The notes under the pieces were generated by a model. That model did not search any database. It saw only the letters and a program-made list of their open reading frames with translations, and was not told the DNA's origin. Below, in pieces: positions 59,970-64,000 of a stretch of 64,000 nucleotides of DNA. The first letter of the stretch is position 1. The number at the start of each line of letters is the position of its first letter. The DNA comes from Rhodospirillaceae bacterium (lineage in GTDB: Bacteria > Pseudomonadota > Alphaproteobacteria > Dongiales > Dongiaceae). The translations under genes were made by a program, and so were the position numbers. The stretch covers positions 1,050,022 through 1,114,021 of the forward strand of contig JADJQM010000003.1 of the NCBI GenBank assembly GCA_016712715.1. The letters run 5' to 3'.

Positions 59970-61064
59970 TCAACCGAGAATCCGGCTGATGACCTTGGCG
60001 GTATAATCCACCATGGGAATAATCCGCGCATAATTAATGCGGCTGGGACCGATCACGCCGATGGCGCCAATCAGCCGGCGCTGGCTGTCGCGATAGGGCG
60101 AGATCACGGCGGAACAGCCGGCGAGGCCGAACAGATCGTTCTCGGCGCCGATATAGATCTGCACGCCGTCGGCGACCTCGGCCGCCTCGACCAATTTAAG
60201 GAGCTGCTCCTTGGTTTCAAGGGCGGCAAAGAGCGAGCGCAGGCGCTCGAGATCGCCGATGCCGGTGACATCGTCGAGGAGATGGGCCTGGCCGCGCACG
60301 ATGAGCGCACCGCTGTTGTCGTCCTTGGCCCAGGAGGCAAGGCCCGCCTCGACCACCTGCTTGGTCAGTTGATCCAGGAGGGCGCGTTCAGATTCGAGTT
60401 CGGTCAGGATCTGGTCGCGGCCCATGCCCAGCGTGCGGCCGGCAAGGCGCGTGGTCAGATAATTGGTTGCCTCGACCAAAGCCGAGGTGGGGAGGCCGAG
60501 CGGCACGTCGACGATGCGGTTTTCGACCATGCCGCCCTCGGTCACCATCACCACAAGGGCGCGGCCGGGGGCGAGATGCACGAATTCGATATGCTTCAGG
60601 GGTCGGTCGGTCTTTGGCGCCACCACCATGCCGGCGCAGCGCGAGAGGCCGGAGAGCATGAGGGTCGCCTGGTCGAGAACTTCGGGCAGGGAACGGCCGG
60701 TGGCGGCGCATTGCACGTCGATCGAGGCGCGGTCGTCCTCGGTGAGGCCACCGGTTTCCATCAGCCCATCGACGAAGAGGCGGAGACCGAGATCCGTCGG
60801 CAGGCGGCCGGCAGAGGTATGGGGGGCGAACAGCAGGCCCAATTCCTCAAGGTCCGCCATCACGTTGCGGATGGTGGCCGGGGACAATTGCCCGCCGGTC
60901 AACTGGCCGAGGCGGCGCGAGAGGGTGCGCGAGCCCACCGGTTCGCCGGTTTCGACATAGGTCTCGACGATGGTGCGGAAGATGTCGCGCGAGCGCGCGG
61001 ACAGTTCGCTCAGTACCGGGCGGTGCTGAGTCTGGGTCAATCCCGGATTGCCGCGATATTGCAT
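59970..61064 (-). CDS. hrcA: Heat-inducible transcription repressor HrcA
   Basis: HrcA represses chaperone genes through the CIRCE operator. The 364-residue protein has the winged-helix start LSARSRDIFRTIVETYVETGEPVGSRTLSRRL and the block LSPATIRNVMADLEELGLLFAPHTSAGRLPTDLGLRLFVDGLM (key SPATIRNVM), and ends with RINYARIIPMVDYTAKVIS. The ATG at 61064 is used; a TTG at 61076 is in frame. I see no CIRCE element upstream, so its own targets lie elsewhere. Confidence 0.96.
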   Translation of the reverse strand: MQYRGNPGLTQTQHRPVLSELSARSRDIFRTIVETYVETGEPVGSRTLSRRLGQLTGGQLSPATIRNVMADLEELGLLFAPHTSAGRLPTDLGLRLFVDGLMETGGLTEDDRASIDVQCAATGRSLPEVLDQATLMLSGLSRCAGMVVAPKTDRPLKHIEFVHLAPGRALVVMVTEGGMVENRIVDVPLGLPTSALVEATNYLTTRLAGRTLGMGRDQILTELESERALLDQLTKQVVEAGLASWAKDDNSGALIVRGQAHLLDDVTGIGDLERLRSLFAALETKEQLLKLVEAAEVADGVQIYIGAENDLFGLAGCSAVISPYRDSQRRLIGAIGVIGPSRINYARIIPMVDYTAKVISRILG

Positions 61065-61229
61065 GGCGTTGCCCAAAAGTTCCGACTCTCTCCAACCGCC
61101 TGGGATTTAAGCGTTTCGTCGGGCTGGTTCAATGTTCGGCTTCATTATGCCCGAGGAACGGCCGGAGCCGCAAAGAATCGACAGGCCGGGAATCGACCGG
61201 ATGGTGGATTCACGGGGCCGCACAGAGTG

Positions 61230-61247
61230 TTAACGAATATTAACCAT
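61230..61247. promoter_or_regulatory. Possible CtrA-type site
   Basis: TTAACGAATATTAACCAT contains two TTAAC units ten bases apart, the second extending to TTAACCAT, the half-site favoured by CtrA. The classic CtrA box is TTAA-N7-TTAA; here the gap is N6, so the match is imperfect. It lies 166 bases before hrcA and 331 before coxB. Confidence 0.3.
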
Positions 61248-61361
61248 GCCGCTTGCGGCACATTGCCGCATAATGTCTGCGGTTTCGCGCCGTGGGCGGG
61301 TACCGAGGGGGTTCAGGACGCGTTTAGAGCCGCTCCGGCCCCTTCCAGGCCTTGGCAAAGC

Positions 61362-61375
61362 TTGAGCTAGCGCAA
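61362..61375 (+). promoter_or_regulatory. Possible FNR/FixK-type site upstream of coxB
   Basis: TTGAGCTAGCGCAA fits the FixK2-type pattern TTG(A/C)-N6-(T/G)CAA and lies in the larger palindrome CTTGAGCTAGCGCAAG. It is 203 bases before the coxB start. Oxygen-dependent control of a terminal oxidase by this family is well known; control of this one is inference. Confidence 0.4.
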
Positions 61376-61577
61376 GGTCCCGTGTAGTTTCAGCCTGCTT
61401 TCGGTGTGTTTCCAAGACTATGGATTCCGGAGCACGAAATCTTTAGGGGATGCGCGAAGGCTTGGCGCCAGGATGGGCACAGGCCGTCGCGAGTTTGATC
61501 ATGCCAGGGTGGTTGGGTCCCGGTCCTTGTCCGAGGATTATTATCCCAATCCCCTAGCCAGAACGGATGGGACCGAT

Positions 61578-62495
61578 ATGTTTCTCAAGCGCATGAATGC
61601 CGGCGTCACACGGGCGGCCCTTGCCACGGCTTTGCTGAGTGCCACTGTGCTGGGAGGCGCCGGATCGGCGTTGGCCCAGGATGTGGTAATCGGCGCCTCG
61701 CAGCCCAAGCAGTTGGGCATGCAGACCGCGGCGACCTCGATCGCGGAGGACAGCCATTTCTTCCACAACATGGTGCTGATGCCGATCATCACGGTCATCA
61801 CCATCTTCGTGATGCTGTTGCTGCTGTGGATCATGTACCGCTTCCGCGCGTCGAAGAACCCGGTGCCCTCGAAGACCACGCATCACACCGGCCTTGAAGT
61901 CGCCTGGACGGTCATTCCGATCCTGATCCTGATCGTCATCTCGATCCCGAGCTTCAAGCTGCTCTACAAGCAGCTCGACCTGCCGCCGACCGACCTCACC
62001 ATCCGCGCCATCGGGCATCAGTGGTACTGGTCGTATGAATATCCGGACAATGGCAACTTCACCTTCGATGCCAACATGATCCAGACCGCGGATCTGAAGC
62101 CCGGCCAGCTGCGCCTGCTGGAAACCGACAATGAAGTGGTCGTGCCGGTCGGCAAGAACATCCGCATCCAGATCACCTCGACCGACGTGATCCATGCCTG
62201 GACCGTGCCCAGCTTCGGCATCAAACACGACGCGGTCCCCGGCCGCGTCAACGAGAGCTGGTTCAACATCGATGCCGACAAGCCGGGTCTTTACTACGGC
62301 CAGTGCTCGGAACTGTGCGGCACGGCGCATGCCTATATGCCGATCAAGATCCGCGCCGTGACCGAGGCCGAGTACAATGCCTGGGTGGCCGAAGCGCAGA
62401 CCAAATTTGCCAAGGTAGACGGGGTTCCGACCGATGCCGCCGATGCGACCGATGTCGCCGACGCAGCGCCGATCGCGATCCAGCCGGCCAATTGA
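61578..62495 (+). CDS. coxB: Cytochrome c oxidase subunit II
   Basis: Subunit II takes electrons from cytochrome c into the CuA centre. The 305-residue protein has a signal peptide (MFLKRMNAGVTRAALATALL, cleavage near ALA-QD), two membrane helices (LMPIITVITIFVMLLLLWIM and AWTVIPILILIVISIPSFKLL, first residues given) and a periplasmic cupredoxin domain. CuA ligands are seen in VIHAWTVPSFGIK and in YGQCSELCGTAHAYMPI. The C-terminus has an Ala/Asp-rich tail of about 25 residues. ATG 61578 has GGATGGG upstream. coxA follows after 47 bases. Confidence 0.96.
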   Translation: MFLKRMNAGVTRAALATALLSATVLGGAGSALAQDVVIGASQPKQLGMQTAATSIAEDSHFFHNMVLMPIITVITIFVMLLLLWIMYRFRASKNPVPSKTTHHTGLEVAWTVIPILILIVISIPSFKLLYKQLDLPPTDLTIRAIGHQWYWSYEYPDNGNFTFDANMIQTADLKPGQLRLLETDNEVVVPVGKNIRIQITSTDVIHAWTVPSFGIKHDAVPGRVNESWFNIDADKPGLYYGQCSELCGTAHAYMPIKIRAVTEAEYNAWVAEAQTKFAKVDGVPTDAADATDVADAAPIAIQPAN

Positions 62496-62542
62496 ACCCG
62501 CATAGCTAATCCGAGCCAGGAATACGAGTTAGGACAAGAGCC

Positions 62543-64000
62543 ATGAGCCCCGTCAGTACTGCCCATCACGACGCCCATCACGATCATCACCCGACCGGCA
62601 TCACCCGCTATCTGTTTTCGACGAACCATAAGGACATCGGCACGATGTACCTTATCTTCGCGATCATCGCGGGGCTGATCGGCGGCGCCTTCTCCATGTA
62701 TATGCGCGCCGAGCTGATGGAACCCGGCATCCAGGTGTTCGGCACCGATGCCCAGGTCGACGGCCAGCGCTGGAACGTGTTCATCACGGCCCATGCGCTG
62801 CTGATGATCTTCTTCACGGTCATGCCGGCGCTCATTGGCGGGTTCGGCAACTGGTTCGTGCCGCTGATGATCGGCGCGCCCGACATGGCGTTCCCGCGCA
62901 TGAACAATATCAGCTTCTGGCTGCTCATCCCCTCGATCGCCCTCCTCGTCGGCTCGTCCTTCGTCGATGGCGGTGTGGGTGGCGGCTGGACGCTCTATCC
63001 GCCGCTCTCCTCGGAGGGTCAGCCGGGCATGGCGGTCGACATGGCCATCTTCTCGATGCATCTGGCCGGCGCCTCCTCGATCCTCGGCGCCATCAACTTC
63101 ATCACCACCATCTTCAACATGCGCGCCCCGGGCATGACCTTGCACCGGATGCCGCTGTTCGTCTGGTCGGTGCTGGTGACAGCCTTCCTGCTGCTGCTGT
63201 CGCTGCCCGTCTTCGGCGGCGCCATCACCATGCTGCTCACCGACCGCAATTTCGGCACCGCCTTCTTCAAGCCTGACCAGGGCGGCGATCCGATCCTGTT
63301 CCAGCACCTGTTCTGGTTCTTCGGCCATCCGGAAGTCTACATTCTCATTCTCCCGGGCTTCGGCATCATCAGCCAGATCGTGTCGACCTTCTCAAAGAAG
63401 CCGGTGTTCGGCTATCTCGGCATGGCTTACGCGATGGTGGCGATCGGCTTCGTCGGCTTCGTCGTCTGGGCGCACCACATGTATACGGTGGGCCTCGATG
63501 TCGACACGCGCGCCTATTTCACCGCCGCCACCATGGTCATCGCGGTTCCGACCGGTGTGAAGATCTTCTCGTGGATCGCCACGATGTGGGGCGGCTCGAT
63601 CGAGTTCAAGGCGCCGATGGTCTGGGCCTTTGGCTTCATCTTCCTGTTCACCGTGGGTGGTGTGACCGGCGTGGTGCTGGCCAATGGCGGTCTCGACCAG
63701 AGCCTCCATGACACTTATTACGTCGTCGCCCACTTCCACTATGTGCTGAGCCTGGGTGCCGTGTTCTCGATCTTCGGTGCCTATTACTACTGGATCAGCA
63801 AGATCACCGGGCGCGAGCATCCGGAATGGTCGGGCCATGTGCATTTCTGGCTCACCTTCATCGGCGTCAACCTCACCTTCTTCCCGCAGCATTTCCTGGG
63901 GCTGGCCGGTATGCCGCGCCGCTATCCGGACTATCCGGATGCCTACGCCTTCTGGAACTATGTCTCCTCGATCGGCGCTTTCATCGCCTTCGGCGCGACC
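62543..64000 (+). CDS. coxA: Cytochrome c oxidase subunit I, 5' part
   Basis: Subunit I holds haem a and the haem a3-CuB oxygen-reducing centre of an aa3-type oxidase. The frame from ATG 62543 is open for 486 codons to the window edge, so roughly the last 40-60 residues are missing. Visible signatures are FSTNHKDIGTMYLIF, the haem His in FITAHALLMIFF, the CuB site with cross-linked Tyr in FGHPEVYILILPGFG, WAHHMYTVGLD, and the haem ligands in YYVVAHFHYVLS. The start is His-rich (STAHHDAHHDHH). GGACAAGAG precedes the ATG. Confidence 0.97.
   Translation, partial: MSPVSTAHHDAHHDHHPTGITRYLFSTNHKDIGTMYLIFAIIAGLIGGAFSMYMRAELMEPGIQVFGTDAQVDGQRWNVFITAHALLMIFFTVMPALIGGFGNWFVPLMIGAPDMAFPRMNNISFWLLIPSIALLVGSSFVDGGVGGGWTLYPPLSSEGQPGMAVDMAIFSMHLAGASSILGAINFITTIFNMRAPGMTLHRMPLFVWSVLVTAFLLLLSLPVFGGAITMLLTDRNFGTAFFKPDQGGDPILFQHLFWFFGHPEVYILILPGFGIISQIVSTFSKKPVFGYLGMAYAMVAIGFVGFVVWAHHMYTVGLDVDTRAYFTAATMVIAVPTGVKIFSWIATMWGGSIEFKAPMVWAFGFIFLFTVGGVTGVVLANGGLDQSLHDTYYVVAHFHYVLSLGAVFSIFGAYYYWISKITGREHPEWSGHVHFWLTFIGVNLTFFPQHFLGLAGMPRRYPDYPDAYAFWNYVSSIGAFIAFGAT

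Larger units (their letters stand above)
61065..61577. other. Long divergent regulatory gap between hrcA and coxB
   Basis: About 510 bases without a credible gene. It holds two candidate regulator sites, described separately (61230-61247 and 61362-61375). The coxB frame stays open back to 61404, but that part is hydrophilic and would put the signal peptide at residue 59, so I treat it as leader. Promoters for both flanking genes must lie here; I could not fix their hexamers. Confidence 0.5.

Noticed and set aside
61065..61150. CIRCE element upstream of hrcA
   Set aside because: Neither TTAGCACTC nor GAGTGCTAA is present in the leader.
1..64000. tRNA, rRNA, CRISPR or prophage genes
   Set aside because: No cloverleaf with a TTCGANNC arm next to an acceptor stem, no regularly spaced repeats, and no integrase, transposase or phage structural gene were seen on reading both strands.

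Overview
The window looks like chromosome of a GC-rich, non-enteric alphaproteobacterium, most like the Rhodospirillales/Dongia-type lineages. The reasons are the rnhB-ccrM pair (CcrM is the GANTC methyltransferase of this class), an Fo operon with separate b' and b subunits (atpI-atpB-atpE-atpF'-atpF), a phasin, histidine kinases of the HisKA_2/HWE type, and many GTG/TTG starts. The placement is inference from gene content; no 16S or other marker is present.

Layout. 1-2.9 kb: the 3' part of a PA0069-type radical SAM gene, then two tandem pairs of small secreted paralogues, the pairs facing each other. 2.9-11.6 kb: a housekeeping block (rnhB, ccrM, an unrecognised gene, mutY, a DciA/DUF721 gene, a DsbA-like thioredoxin, smc). 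11.6-12.5 kb: a GNAT acetyltransferase and a small membrane protein. 12.8-15.5 kb: the Fo ATP synthase operon with a clear promoter and terminator. 15.6-16.1 kb: a phasin with two TGC-N3-GCA palindromes in its promoter. 16.5-27.0 kb: a minus-strand catabolic operon (DeoR-type regulator, deoC, a double-domain ALDH16-like dehydrogenase, RbsD/FucU mutarotase, ribokinase-family kinase, two permeases, a binding lipoprotein and an ATPase). It reads as import and breakdown of 2-deoxyribose or a similar sugar.

27.2-40.7 kb is accessory: a membrane protein, an MFS exporter, the agmatine-to-putrescine pair aguA/aguB around a LysR gene, a DUF3237 gene and a serine hydrolase, a MarR gene divergent from a PhzS-like flavin monooxygenase, an aspartoacylase-family deacylase, a TetR gene, an IaaM-like amino-acid monooxygenase, a DUF427 gene and a GST. 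Three genes in 20-36 kb (permease, LysR, monooxygenase) each carry one extra base that splits the reading frame.

40.8-47.7 kb: two adjacent cytoplasmic sensor kinases, then an oxidase, a YbaK-type deacylase, proC and a YbjN-domain gene. 47.9-53.3 kb: ubiK, lgt, a MidA-type methyltransferase, pgeF, a cupin, a LysE-family exporter and a MarC-family gene; two copies of a palindromic intergenic repeat flank the exporter. 53.3-59.3 kb: an SDR gene and divergent LysR gene, an HWE kinase, a two-gene Aer-like receptor (separate PAS protein and MCP), and an EamA transporter. 59.3-61.1 kb: hrcA-grpE. 61.6-64 kb: coxB and the first 486 codons of coxA, which runs off the window.

No tRNA, rRNA, CRISPR array, complete insertion sequence or prophage was recognised. 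The best candidates for something undescribed are the deoxyribose-type ABC/ALDH16 operon, the split Aer receptor, the secreted paralogue pairs and the palindromic repeats at 51-52.6 kb.
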